Virus record (IMG/VR): IMGVR_UViG_3300042868_005185
Span: 1 to 22,350 of that record
Origin: a virus
DNA: 22,350 nucleotides
Reading direction: 5' to 3' (one strand)
Positions 6,562 through 13,135 of the stretch are shown here, in pieces (the stretch's first letter is position 1; every line of letters starts with the position of its first letter). A program made the translations under genes and the position numbers. Below the pieces are notes generated by a model. That model saw only the letters and a list, made by a program, of their open reading frames with translations, was not told the origin of the DNA and made no database searches.

Positions 6562-7443
6562 ATGCAAGACGCTGAAACGCCTGAACTGATCGAAGACGAA
6601 GCGCTGCCCGAGGCAGAATCAGACGCTGAGGCCCCCGATACTGGGGAAGAACAGGAAAGCGATGAGGCGGCAGATGCGCCGGATACTGAAGGCCCGCCCG
6701 GCGATGATGACGAGCTAGTTATCACGCTGGGCGAGGAGCAGCCCGAGCCGGAGCCGGAGGAAACCCCGGTTATCCGGCAGATGCGTCAGGCTTTGAAAGA
6801 AGCCAAGCGCCGCGAGCGCGAGAAGGACGCAATCCTCCAGCAACTCCAAGCCCGCCCCGCTGCGCCCGAGCCGCAAGACCCCGGCCCGATCCCCAAGATC
6901 GCGGACTTCGATTTTGACGACGACAAGCACGCCGCTGCCGTCAGCGAGTGGACCGCCAAGAAGGCCGCTGCCGAGCTTGCCAAGGCACAACGGCAACGCC
7001 AGCAGCAGGAACAGCAGGAGGCGTGGAACAAGCGCGTCCAAGCCTATGAGCAGGCCAAGACCGCGCTGAAGGTGCCGCGCTTCGATGACGCTGAGGAGGC
7101 GGTCAAGGATACGCTGACCATCGCGCAGCAATCCCTGATTCTCAAGGCCAAGGAGCCGGAGAAACTGATTTACGCGCTGGGCAACAACCCCAAGCGCCTC
7201 AAGGCTCTGGCCGCCATCACAGACCCGGTGGATTTCGTTTATGCCGTGGGCGAACTGCGGCAGGAGATGCGCGTGATTCCCAAGAAGAAGCCCCCGGTCC
7301 CTGAGCGCGTGCCTGCCCGTGGCGGCGCTGGCGGCTATACCACCGCAGATAACTCGCTGGAGAAACTGCGCGCGGAAGCCGAGAAAACCGGCGACTATTC
7401 CAGAGTGCTGGCCTATAAGCGTGACATGAAGGCCAAAAAGTAG
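6562..7443 (+). CDS. Scaffolding protein, P22 gp8-like
   Basis: This 293-residue, highly charged helical protein lies between portal and coat, the position and size of P22 scaffold (303 aa). The first 70 residues are extremely acidic and Pro-rich (DEALPEAESDAEAPDT and similar), residues of about 70-100 are a coiled coil (MRQALKEAKRREREKDAILQ), and a second Gln-rich helix lies near 145-170. The C-terminus is a basic helix pair (about 268-293, ending KRDMKAKK), matching the coat-binding end of P22 scaffold, which is a basic helix-turn-helix. It directs procapsid assembly and then exits. The start follows a good GAGAGGA. The acidic N-terminus is much more extreme than in typical relatives, which may be host-specific drift. 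Confidence 0.85.
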   Translation: MQDAETPELIEDEALPEAESDAEAPDTGEEQESDEAADAPDTEGPPGDDDELVITLGEEQPEPEPEETPVIRQMRQALKEAKRREREKDAILQQLQARPAAPEPQDPGPIPKIADFDFDDDKHAAAVSEWTAKKAAAELAKAQRQRQQQEQQEAWNKRVQAYEQAKTALKVPRFDDAEEAVKDTLTIAQQSLILKAKEPEKLIYALGNNPKRLKALAAITDPVDFVYAVGELRQEMRVIPKKKPPVPERVPARGGAGGYTTADNSLEKLRAEAEKTGDYSRVLAYKRDMKAKK

Positions 7444-7451
7444 CGCATAAT

Positions 7452-7588
7452 CGGCGCGTGGCGCATACTCTGCGCCGGATTCGCCCACCCACGGGCAGGA
7501 AACTCGGCCACCGCTCGGCCTTAAACGAGCGAGCAAAGCAGCACGGGGCAACCCGTAACCCTTTCTCGTTTATTTGAGGTAAGCAATC
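7452..7588 (+). promoter_or_regulatory. Structured RNA leader upstream of the coat gene
   Basis: This untranslated gap can fold into several stems. One is a 6-bp hairpin (GGCGCA 7460-7465 with TGCGCC 7471-7476). Another is a perfect 8-bp helix (7522-7529 with 7565-7572) enclosing a 5-bp hairpin closed by a GCAA tetraloop (ACGGG 7543-7547, CCCGT 7552-7556). A competing 6-bp helix (CGCTCG 7512-7517 with CGAGCG 7526-7531) uses the same bases as the 8-bp helix, so the two cannot coexist. The Shine-Dalgarno GAGGT (7576-7580) begins four bases after the nested element. I infer control of coat mRNA stability or translation; no known RNA family is claimed. Confidence 0.55.
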
Positions 7589-8857
7589 ATGGCTAGTTTC
7601 AGCAAAGAAGAGCGCGTTGCGTTCGAGGACATTCTCGCGGGTTTCAACGACGGCTTGGTTCTGAGCCGCGCCGCCAAGGTGTACCGCACCGACAGCGCTT
7701 CGATGGAGCGCTCGCAGGACACCATTTGGCGCCCGATGCCTTACATCCTGCGCAGCCAGGATCGCACGATGGGTTCCGCCATCACGCCGGCCGATGGCAC
7801 GCAGCTTTCGGTGCCTTCCACCCTCGGCTTTCAGAAGAACGTGGCTTGGACGCTGAACGCCAAGGAACTGCGCGACCAACTGCAAGAAGGCCGCCTCGGT
7901 GAAGCCGCGTACCAGCGTCTGAGCACTGACGTGAACGTGGCCGTCATGGACGTGGCGAGCAACCAGGGCACGCTGGTGGTCCCCATCAACGGCGCCGCTG
8001 GCACCTACAACGATGTGGCCCGCTGCGACACGCTGATGAACCAAATCGGTGTGGCTTCGTCTGACCGTCACCTGTTCCTGTCGTCGGGCAGCTACAACGG
8101 CATGGCGAACAACCTCGCCATCGCCACCCGCAGCTTCGGCAACGCCAAGTCTGACAGCGCCTACGAGCGTGGTCTGGTTGGCCCGGTGGCTGGTTTCACG
8201 ACCAGCAAACTGGACTACGCGAACCGCATCGCTGCCACCTCGGCAGCCGTGACGATTGCCACCAACGGCGCGCAGGTTCGCTACGTCCCGCGTTCGACCA
8301 GCACCAGCGTGGGCGGCAAGATCAACGTGGACAACCGCTATCAGCAAGTCACCGTGTCGACCACGACCGGCGTGGTTGCTGGCGCGTGCTTCACGCTGCC
8401 GGGCATCGAGGCTGTGCACCTCATCACCAAGCGCAGCACGGGCAACCTCAAGACGTTCCGCGTCATCAGCATCGACAGCCCCACGACGATGACCATCAGC
8501 CCGCCCATGATCGGCGCGAACAGCAGCCCGACCGCTGCGGAGCTTCAGTACAAGAATATCGAAGTCGCTTCGACCAGCGCGACCGCTTCGATCACTTGGC
8601 TGAACATCGACGCGGCCGACATCAACCCGTTCTTCCACAAGGACGCGGTGGAAATCCTGCCGGGCCGCTACAGCCTGCCGGATGGCGCTGGCGTGGACAT
8701 CCTGCGCGGCAGCACCGACCAGGGCTTTGAGGTGGTCATGGGCAAGAAGTTCGACAACTCGACCTTCACAACCCTCTACACGCTGGACATCCTGTTCGGC
8801 GTCGTGATGACTCAGCCCGAAATGGCCGGAATTTTGATTTTCGAACAAACTCCTTGA
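7589..8857 (+). CDS. Major coat (capsid) protein, P22 gp5-like
   Basis: This 422-residue protein (P22 gp5 has 430) has the HK97-type fold with the P22 telokin-like insertion domain. Diagnostic stretches are MASFSKEERVAFEDILAGFN (1-20), the TIWRPMPYILRSQDRT segment (45-60), AWTLNAKELRDQ (86-97), and the C-terminal GFEVVMGKKFDNSTFTTLYT (379-398). Residues of about 216-340 are Thr/Ser/Val-rich beta sequence matching the place of the insertion domain. It is translated from a strong GAGGT with optimal spacing. Codon use is the most strongly biased in the window, as expected of the most abundant virion protein. The stop is at 8855-8857. Confidence 0.93.
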   Translation: MASFSKEERVAFEDILAGFNDGLVLSRAAKVYRTDSASMERSQDTIWRPMPYILRSQDRTMGSAITPADGTQLSVPSTLGFQKNVAWTLNAKELRDQLQEGRLGEAAYQRLSTDVNVAVMDVASNQGTLVVPINGAAGTYNDVARCDTLMNQIGVASSDRHLFLSSGSYNGMANNLAIATRSFGNAKSDSAYERGLVGPVAGFTTSKLDYANRIAATSAAVTIATNGAQVRYVPRSTSTSVGGKINVDNRYQQVTVSTTTGVVAGACFTLPGIEAVHLITKRSTGNLKTFRVISIDSPTTMTISPPMIGANSSPTAAELQYKNIEVASTSATASITWLNIDAADINPFFHKDAVEILPGRYSLPDGAGVDILRGSTDQGFEVVMGKKFDNSTFTTLYTLDILFGVVMTQPEMAGILIFEQTP

Positions 8858-8872
8858 TATTAGATTAGACGG

Positions 8873-8878
8873 TATACT
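8873..8878 (+). promoter_or_regulatory. -10-like element TATACT before the homing endonuclease gene
   Basis: TATACT matches five of six bases of the sigma70 -10 consensus and sits in the only AT-rich patch between coat and the endonuclease gene. No good -35 lies 16-18 bases upstream: TTGATA at 8854-8859 is too close, with a 13-bp spacer. If used, transcription would start around 8885, inside the hairpin described next. Confidence is therefore low by itself; its placement is what makes it notable. Confidence 0.3.
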
Positions 8879-8900
8879 AGGCCCTTAAAAGGGGCTTAGT
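8876..8900 (+). promoter_or_regulatory. Start-abutting hairpin that buries the Shine-Dalgarno
   Basis: The arms at 8876-8886 and 8890-8900 form an 11-bp stem (nine Watson-Crick and two G-U pairs) with an AAA loop, ending exactly at the base before the ATG of the endonuclease gene. The only Shine-Dalgarno candidate (AAGGGG, 8889-8894) is inside the 3' arm. Transcripts reading in from the coat gene would thus hide the ribosome site. No U-tract follows, so it does not look like a terminator. Confidence 0.7.
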
Positions 8901-9695
8901 ATGATCGTCTACAAGCTGACGTTTCCGGGTGGTAAGTCCTACATAGGGCAAACCTCTCGGAAACTGAAGGTCAGGGTTACTCAACACAGGCAAAGTGTGC
9001 GGCTTGGGAGTATGTTGGCCGTACACTGCGCATGGCGGGCACACGGGGAGCCAGAAGTTTTGACTCTCTGTGTGTGCCAAACTCAAGACGAACTGAACGA
9101 CGCCGAGCGGCGCCTGATTGACGAGCACAAAACCATGTCTCCCAACGGCTACAACGTCAGTATCGGCGGGGATACCGCGCCGAGTAAGATGCCATCCGTT
9201 GCCGCGAAGATTGCGGAGAAAGCGACTGGCCGCAAAGCTAGCGCGCAGACAAAGGCGCTGATGAGTCAGGCAATGCAGGCCATGTGGAGTTCTCCGGAGT
9301 ATCAGGCTAGGGTAAGCGAGCAAATCCGCGCGGCTTATCAAAAGCCTGAAGTCAGGGCGCGACACGTTGCGGCGCTGACCGCAGCATGGCGCAAGAAAGT
9401 GGCGGACGGTTGGGTTATGTCGCCCGAACATCGCGCCAAACTTTCCGCCCGCGAGTTTTCGGAAGAAACCCGCCAGCGGATGAGCGAGGCGGCCAAAAAG
9501 CGTATTCGTCAACCGGCTTCCGAAGAAACCCGCCGCAAGATGGCCGAAGCCGCAAAGCTGAAGCATGCGTCGATGACGCCGGAGGAGCGCGCTGAACGTG
9601 GCCGCAAGATCAGTGAAGGACGGCTCGCCGCCCTGCGCCAAGAAGTTGCCGTAACGGGTTTAGAGGGCTCCGGCCCTCGTTTTTTGGAGCACTGA
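8901..9695 (+). CDS. Freestanding GIY-YIG homing endonuclease with NUMOD3 repeats
   Basis: The N-terminus (residues 2-90) is a GIY-YIG nuclease: VYKLTF...KSYIGQT (3-18) with Tyr4 and Tyr14, the catalytic-type Arg25 in KVRVTQHR, the metal-ligand Glu69 in NDAERRLIDEH and the closing NGYNVSIGG (82-90). The remainder consists of NUMOD3-like DNA-binding units, clearest at about 187-202 (SEETRQRMSEAAKKRI) and 207-222 (SEETRRKMAEAAKLKH), with weaker ones around 175, 225 and earlier. This is a mobile gene that spreads by cutting empty sites in related phages. It interrupts the usual coat-to-gp4 order, and its base composition is visibly less GC-rich than its neighbours. The last ten or so residues are read through a terminator and are probably acquired sequence. 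The gene appears intact. Confidence 0.9.
   Translation: MIVYKLTFPGGKSYIGQTSRKLKVRVTQHRQSVRLGSMLAVHCAWRAHGEPEVLTLCVCQTQDELNDAERRLIDEHKTMSPNGYNVSIGGDTAPSKMPSVAAKIAEKATGRKASAQTKALMSQAMQAMWSSPEYQARVSEQIRAAYQKPEVRARHVAALTAAWRKKVADGWVMSPEHRAKLSAREFSEETRQRMSEAAKKRIRQPASEETRRKMAEAAKLKHASMTPEERAERGRKISEGRLAALRQEVAVTGLEGSGPRFLEH
9663..9685 (+). terminator. Intrinsic terminator overprinting the end of the endonuclease gene
   Basis: A perfect 6-bp GC-rich stem (GAGGGC 9663-9668, GCCCTC 9673-9678) with TCCG loop is followed by G and six T's (9680-9685). This is the best terminator in the window. It lies wholly inside the endonuclease ORF (codons 255-262) and just before GGAG, the ribosome site of the next gene. 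It would lower transcription of the tail genes relative to coat unless late transcription is antiterminated. Confidence 0.85.
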
Positions 9696-9998
9696 ATGCC
9701 GACGATGTACCGCTGTCCGGGTGAGCTTCGCCACACGACGCGAGGCTTCCTCTACGACCAGCGCGAATTCGCGGACGCACAGCAGGCACGGGCCGATGGC
9801 TGGGCTGAAACGCTGGAGGAAGCGGCAGGGCTTGTCCCGATGCCGACTCCGGCGCCTGAGCCCCGTTCCATGCCCACGCCTGCCCCTTCACCTGTCACAC
9901 GCGCAGAGCTTGAGGCCGAGGCCGAAGCGCTGGGCATTGGTTTCAACGCTCGCACCAGCGATGAAAAGCTGATCGAGCGCATCGCCGCAAGGGGCTAA
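9696..9998 (+). CDS. Small protein with a C-terminal LEM/HeH-like helix pair
   Basis: This 100-residue protein starts at ATG 9696, six bases after GGAG. The N-terminal half (CPGELRHTTRGFLYDQREFA, residues 6-25) is a compact unit also seen in phage head-proximal small proteins. The centre is a Pro-rich spacer with two copies of a (S/P)MPTPAP(E/S)P motif (48-66). The end (about 68-100, TRAELEAEAEALGI...DEKLIERIA) looks like the HeH/LEM helix-extended-helix motif, known to bind DNA or protein in phage and recombination proteins. In this family of phages, such a gene commonly lies between coat and gp4. A head-stabilising or DNA-contacting role is inference. Confidence 0.7.
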   Translation: MPTMYRCPGELRHTTRGFLYDQREFADAQQARADGWAETLEEAAGLVPMPTPAPEPRSMPTPAPSPVTRAELEAEAEALGIGFNARTSDEKLIERIAARG

Positions 9999-10000
9999 CC

Positions 10001-10489
10001 GTGGCTTGGACCAAGGCGCAAATTGTCGAGCAAGCATTTGATGGCTTGGCACTGGCCGGCTATGAGTTCGACATCACGCCCGAGGAAAAGGCGCTCGCCC
10101 TTCGTCGCATGGATGCGATGGTGGCGCAGTGGGAGTCGCGCGGAATCCGCCTCGGCTACCTGCTGCCGTCTAGCCCCGGCGATAGCGACCTGAACAGCGA
10201 TTCGGGCCTGCCTGACGTTGCGATTGAGGCTGTGGAGCTGAATCTTCAGGTTCGGCTCGCTGCCAGTAAGGGCAAAAACCTGCCCCCTCAGACGCTTGCC
10301 CTTGCGAAAGCGGCATATGACGACCTCTTGACGTGCGCCGCTTTCCCGCAAGAGCAGCAGTTCAAGAACGGGCTGCCTGTGGGCGCGGGCAATTCGCCGC
10401 ACTACGGTTACCGGGGGATTTTCTTCCCCGAGCCATCCTCTGACCCGCTTGCGATTGCGCAGGGCGGCGACCTCATTTTCCCGGGGTGA
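10001..10489 (+). CDS. Tail accessory factor / DNA stabilisation protein, P22 gp4-like
   Basis: This 162-residue protein (P22 gp4: 166) binds beneath the portal to close the filled head and start the tail. Matching features are the N-terminal TKAQIVEQAFDGLALAG helix, the RMDAMVAQWESRGIRLGYLL core (36-55), the acidic DSDLNSDSGLPDVAIEAVEL run, and the C-terminal GLPVGAGNSPHYGYRGIFFP, which corresponds to the P22 PTGSGN...YFPGE end. GTG is the start, supported by AAGGGG six bases upstream; it lies three bases after the previous gene. P22 gp4 has reported peptidoglycan hydrolase activity, but no clear catalytic motif can be assigned here by eye. Confidence 0.88.
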   Translation: MAWTKAQIVEQAFDGLALAGYEFDITPEEKALALRRMDAMVAQWESRGIRLGYLLPSSPGDSDLNSDSGLPDVAIEAVELNLQVRLAASKGKNLPPQTLALAKAAYDDLLTCAAFPQEQQFKNGLPVGAGNSPHYGYRGIFFPEPSSDPLAIAQGGDLIFPG

Positions 10490-10491
10490 CC

Positions 10492-10947
10492 ATGAGCGCC
10501 ATTCAAAAGCTGAACCAAGGCACGTTGACCCTCGCGTCATCGCTGCCGTTCTACGACCCCAACAACGGCTCGGACCGTCGATCCTCAGTCGCGGACCTTG
10601 CCGCGCTTCTGGCCCAGCAAGAGGTGCAGGACGACGGCTTTGTCACGCAGTACCAATCACCTAGCGCGACGGGCTTTACCGTGACGGTGGCGCCGTTTGT
10701 CGCGGGCGGCAACGTCTGGGTGATTCTCTCGCCTCTGGCTGTCTACGCGGCCGGCACGATTGTTCTTCCCAGCAACCCGACGAACTCGCAGCGCGTTTTG
10801 CTGCACACCACGCAGGCGGTTACCTCGGCGACTGTGAGCGGCAACGGCGCGGCGCTTGTCTCGGGCGCCCCGACATCTCTCGCCGCCGGTGGCTTCTTCC
10901 AGATGCGCTATGACGGCGTGTCGCGTGGTTGGTATCGGGTGGGCTAA
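10492..10947 (+). CDS. Virion-associated protein, probable head or tail decoration
   Basis: This 151-residue protein starts at ATG 10492, six bases after GGGG; an in-frame GTG at 10486 would add two residues and is less well placed. The first 45 residues (SAIQKLNQGTLTLASSLPFY and the SSVADLAALL helix) resemble the leading segment of many phage virion proteins, where short strands precede an AD-L helix. The remainder is beta-rich, with a C-terminal motif FQMRYDGVSRGWYRVG typical of small bead or decoration domains. It lies between the gp4-like and gp10-like genes. A structural role is inferred from composition and position. Confidence 0.7.
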   Translation: MSAIQKLNQGTLTLASSLPFYDPNNGSDRRSSVADLAALLAQQEVQDDGFVTQYQSPSATGFTVTVAPFVAGGNVWVILSPLAVYAAGTIVLPSNPTNSQRVLLHTTQAVTSATVSGNGAALVSGAPTSLAAGGFFQMRYDGVSRGWYRVG

Positions 10948-11141
10948 TGGTTGACCTAGCAGGACAACCCGCAGAAATCCGGTTCACGCTGCAAATCACA
11001 AGGGCAGCGACCGGCAAGGTAGAAACAGTGGAAATGGTGGGCTATGTAAACCCGCCGAAGGAGCAAACAAATGGCAGTGACTCACTCGACGGCAGCGCGC
11101 AACGCGGCGACGGACGCAGTAACAGCCCTGATCGGGACTAG
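10947..11141 (+). CDS. 64-residue phage protein, unknown function
   Basis: The ATG overlaps the previous stop (TAATG). The N-terminal 45 residues (AGQPAEIRFTLQITRAATGK, then VETVEMVGYVNP) read as a small beta-sheet protein with good amino-acid composition and recur in related phages as far as I recall. The last 23 codons lie over the start of the next gene, where the composition becomes Ser/Gly/Asp-rich and looks like the other-frame reading of that gene. The functional protein is thus probably the first two-thirds. The function is unknown. Confidence 0.6.
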   Translation: MVDLAGQPAEIRFTLQITRAATGKVETVEMVGYVNPPKEQTNGSDSLDGSAQRGDGRSNSPDRD

Positions 11142-11460
11142 CGGGCGCCTGCGCTTTCGCCTCTCGGGCACGGTCGGCAGCCCCGGCACCTCGGTTGCCA
11201 ACCTCGCGCTGTCGGCTACGGCTTTCGGCGCGTCAAGCAGCGGCACGGCCACGGCAAACGCCATCACGAGCGACACCAACGCAACAGGCAACGCCTCGCC
11301 TGTTGCAACGGCAACGCTTGAGACGAGCGGCGGCACGGTGGTTATCCATTGCGCGGTAGCTGCATCGGGTTCGGATATCAACATGACGAACGGTCTGACG
11401 GTGGCGAACGGCGACACGGTGTCTTGCTCGTCGCTGACCTACACCGCGCTTCCGGCTTGA
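11071..11460 (+). CDS. Small beta-rich virion protein (decoration-like)
   Basis: This 129-residue protein has a very good AAGGAG seven bases before its ATG. After a short N-terminal helix (residues 4-22, STAARNAATDAVTALIGTSG), it is Ser/Thr/Ala/Gly-rich beta sequence with RLRFRLSGTVGSPGTSVANL and TVVIHCAVAASGSDINMTNG and a C-terminal strand. The helix followed by an immunoglobulin- or jelly-roll-like sheet resembles small proteins encoded among tail genes in many tailed phages. The strong ribosome site suggests high output, which favours a multi-copy decoration protein. The function is inferred only. Confidence 0.7.
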   Translation: MAVTHSTAARNAATDAVTALIGTSGRLRFRLSGTVGSPGTSVANLALSATAFGASSSGTATANAITSDTNATGNASPVATATLETSGGTVVIHCAVAASGSDINMTNGLTVANGDTVSCSSLTYTALPA

Positions 11461-11463
11461 GCC

Positions 11464-11769
11464 ATGAAGCACTGGTGGCGCGCTTTCCTGCATGTGTTCG
11501 GGCAATGGTGGATTGCGTTTGACCAGTTCGCGCACGCCACTCTTGCGCTGTTCTTCCCGCTTGCGTGGCTGGGGACGTGGGCTGACGAAACGCTTTCTTG
11601 TCGGGCTTACAGAACGTGGCGCGATGGCAAGCCGTGGGGAAAGGTCTGGATGCCGATCATTGACGGCCTGTTCTTCTGGCAGCGCATCCGGCCCGATGCA
11701 ATCGGCCATTGCCATCAAGCGTATCTGCGCGAGCTGACGCGCCACCACTTTCCCCCGGAGATGCGCTGA
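11464..11769 (+). CDS. Trp-rich phage protein with a membrane-like segment
   Basis: This 101-residue protein has a cluster of Trp/Phe in the first 40 residues (HWWRAFLHVFGQWWIAF, then ATLALFFPLAWLG), consistent with one amphipathic helix and one membrane-spanning helix. A more polar half follows with ADETLS, TWRDGKPWGKVWMPIIDGLF and a His/Arg-rich end. The ADETLSxRAxR...DGKxxG pattern recurs in proteobacterial phages, but I know no assigned function. The start has no good Shine-Dalgarno and begins three bases after the upstream stop, suggesting coupling. It might be membrane-associated during lysis or ejection; this is speculative. Confidence 0.65.
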   Translation: MKHWWRAFLHVFGQWWIAFDQFAHATLALFFPLAWLGTWADETLSCRAYRTWRDGKPWGKVWMPIIDGLFFWQRIRPDAIGHCHQAYLRELTRHHFPPEMR

Positions 11770-12626
11770 TGTTCGGCAACTGGATCAGACAGACCACGAC
11801 GACGACCGGCACCGGCCCCCTCACCCTGTCTCCTGTCTCGGGGTATCCGACTTTCGCCGATGAGTTCGCGGCCGGGGAGCGCTTCCAGTACCAAGTGCTT
11901 GACGACGCCACAGCCGCACCAATCGAGTCAGGCATGGGCTATCTGAGCGGCGGCGCGCTGGTGCGTGAGCGCATCGAATGCACGATGGTTTCGGGCACGT
12001 TCGATAACACCACGCCTGCCGCTGTGTCATTGGCTGCGGGTACGAAGCGGGTTATTTGTGCGGTTTCTGCGGCGTCAACGCAAAGTGTTGCAGCCGGGGC
12101 ATTTGGCACAAGCAGCGCAGTTAAAGGGTACGGCGACGGCAACCTGATCTTTGGTTCTGGCGGCGGCTACGTCACTGCCGGCGGTCGCGGCTTTGCAATG
12201 CCTTTTTCTGCACAGGCTGCAAATGAAATAGATGCTGTGCTGGTGCGCGTGACTACGGCAGGCCCTGGCGGAACTCTGATGCGAGGAGCTATTTACAGCA
12301 TCGGGGCAGACGGGCTTCCTGACGTACAGCTTGCGCTGTCTGGAACGGAAGACGGCGCCACTACCGGCCTTAAATCACTGACGTTCACGGCTTTCCGCCC
12401 TCCGCAAAGATTCTTTGTAGCTGTAATCACCAGTTCGTCTTTGACCGTCTACGGCACGCCCTCTGGAGTTAATGGCGGACACCTAGGGTTTTTCAACACC
12501 AACCTTGAAACCGTGGGCATTGTTTCCAAAGACGGCAGCGGGACCACGTTCCCTAGCTCTTGGGCCTCGCCATTTACTGACGTTGTTTTTGCTTGGCGGC
12601 CCGTTCTTGGCGTGAGATGCGTGTAA
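11769..12626 (+). CDS. Probable tail-fibre-like or virion structural protein
   Basis: This 285-residue protein starts at ATG 11769 in a TGATG overlap, with GGAG upstream. The N-terminal 110 residues (NWIRQTTTTTGTGPLTLSPV, FADEFAAGERFQYQVLDD and GGALVRERIECTMVSGTFDN) belong to a domain common in phage virion proteins, in which TTTTTGTGxhxL is the hallmark. The C-terminal 170 residues form a separate beta-sandwich-like unit (AMPFSAQAANEIDAVLVRV, then MRGAIYSIGADGLPDVQLAL) resembling carbohydrate-binding or receptor-proximal domains. An adsorption accessory or side-fibre role is inferred. The base composition of the second half is less GC-rich than the first, suggesting a swapped module. Confidence 0.75.
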   Translation: MFGNWIRQTTTTTGTGPLTLSPVSGYPTFADEFAAGERFQYQVLDDATAAPIESGMGYLSGGALVRERIECTMVSGTFDNTTPAAVSLAAGTKRVICAVSAASTQSVAAGAFGTSSAVKGYGDGNLIFGSGGGYVTAGGRGFAMPFSAQAANEIDAVLVRVTTAGPGGTLMRGAIYSIGADGLPDVQLALSGTEDGATTGLKSLTFTAFRPPQRFFVAVITSSSLTVYGTPSGVNGGHLGFFNTNLETVGIVSKDGSGTTFPSSWASPFTDVVFAWRPVLGVRCV

Positions 12627-13135
12627 TGGCTATCAACTACACCGAAAAAGGCAATGGCTTGCATAACGCCATTGCCGCTGCCGGCCTGTCTCTCTGGCAA
12701 GAGGGTAACGCGTGGAAGACCGGCCCCGGCCAAGAGTCCGCAGTGCAGGCCATCATCGACAGCTACACCCTGGCGCAAGCCAAGGCTGTGAAGAAGGCGC
12801 AAAGCCTCGCCATTGCCAAGAGTCTGCGCGACAAGGTAGTGGCCGCGATCAGCCCCGGCGAGATGGCCTCGTGGCCGATCAAGCGGGACGAAGCCCTGCG
12901 CTACGCCCAGACCGGAAGCGCCGCCGACGCCCCGCTGCTTTCCATGGAGGCCCAAGCGCGCGGCATCACGCTGGCGGCAATGATGGCCCGCGTAGCAGCC
13001 AACTCGGCCAGCTTCGCAGCCGCAGAGGCGGCCATCGGCGGCGCAGACGGCAAGCACCGTGACGCCATCGACGCGCTGGCGACCTTCGAGGCACTGGCCG
13101 CCTACAACCTCACCACCGGCTGGCCCGAGGTCTAA
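12626..13135 (+). CDS. DUF4376-like tail-associated protein
   Basis: The ATG at 12626 overlaps the upstream stop (TAATG); an in-frame ATG at 12617 would add three residues. The 169-residue product has an N-terminal unit (NYTEKGNGLHNAIAAAGLSL and AVQAIIDSYTLAQAKAV) and a helical C-terminus in which HRDAIDALATFEALAAYNLT ends in GWPEV. The latter resembles the DUF4376 domain found next to tail-fibre genes. It follows a fibre-like gene, so it may be a fibre assembly or attachment partner. The family call is by memory of motif pattern and is moderately uncertain. Confidence 0.65.
   Translation: MAINYTEKGNGLHNAIAAAGLSLWQEGNAWKTGPGQESAVQAIIDSYTLAQAKAVKKAQSLAIAKSLRDKVVAAISPGEMASWPIKRDEALRYAQTGSAADAPLLSMEAQARGITLAAMMARVAANSASFAAAEAAIGGADGKHRDAIDALATFEALAAYNLTTGWPEV

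Noticed and set aside
7421-7451. GTGACA plus CATAAT as a coat promoter
   Set aside because: Both boxes match five of six bases, but the spacer is 19 bp and the -35 is in the scaffold coding end; kept only as a lead to check with 5'-end mapping.
6715-7551. 278-codon minus-strand frame opposite the scaffold gene
   Set aside because: Leu-rich antisense of acidic codons; no start signal, no domain, and it would be convergent within an all-plus late operon.
7217-8848. 543-codon open frame on the minus strand across the coat gene
   Set aside because: It mirrors the strongly G/C-biased codon use of the coat gene, has no ribosome site or recognisable domain, and its product is a His/Arg/Ala/Val-rich pattern typical of antisense reading.
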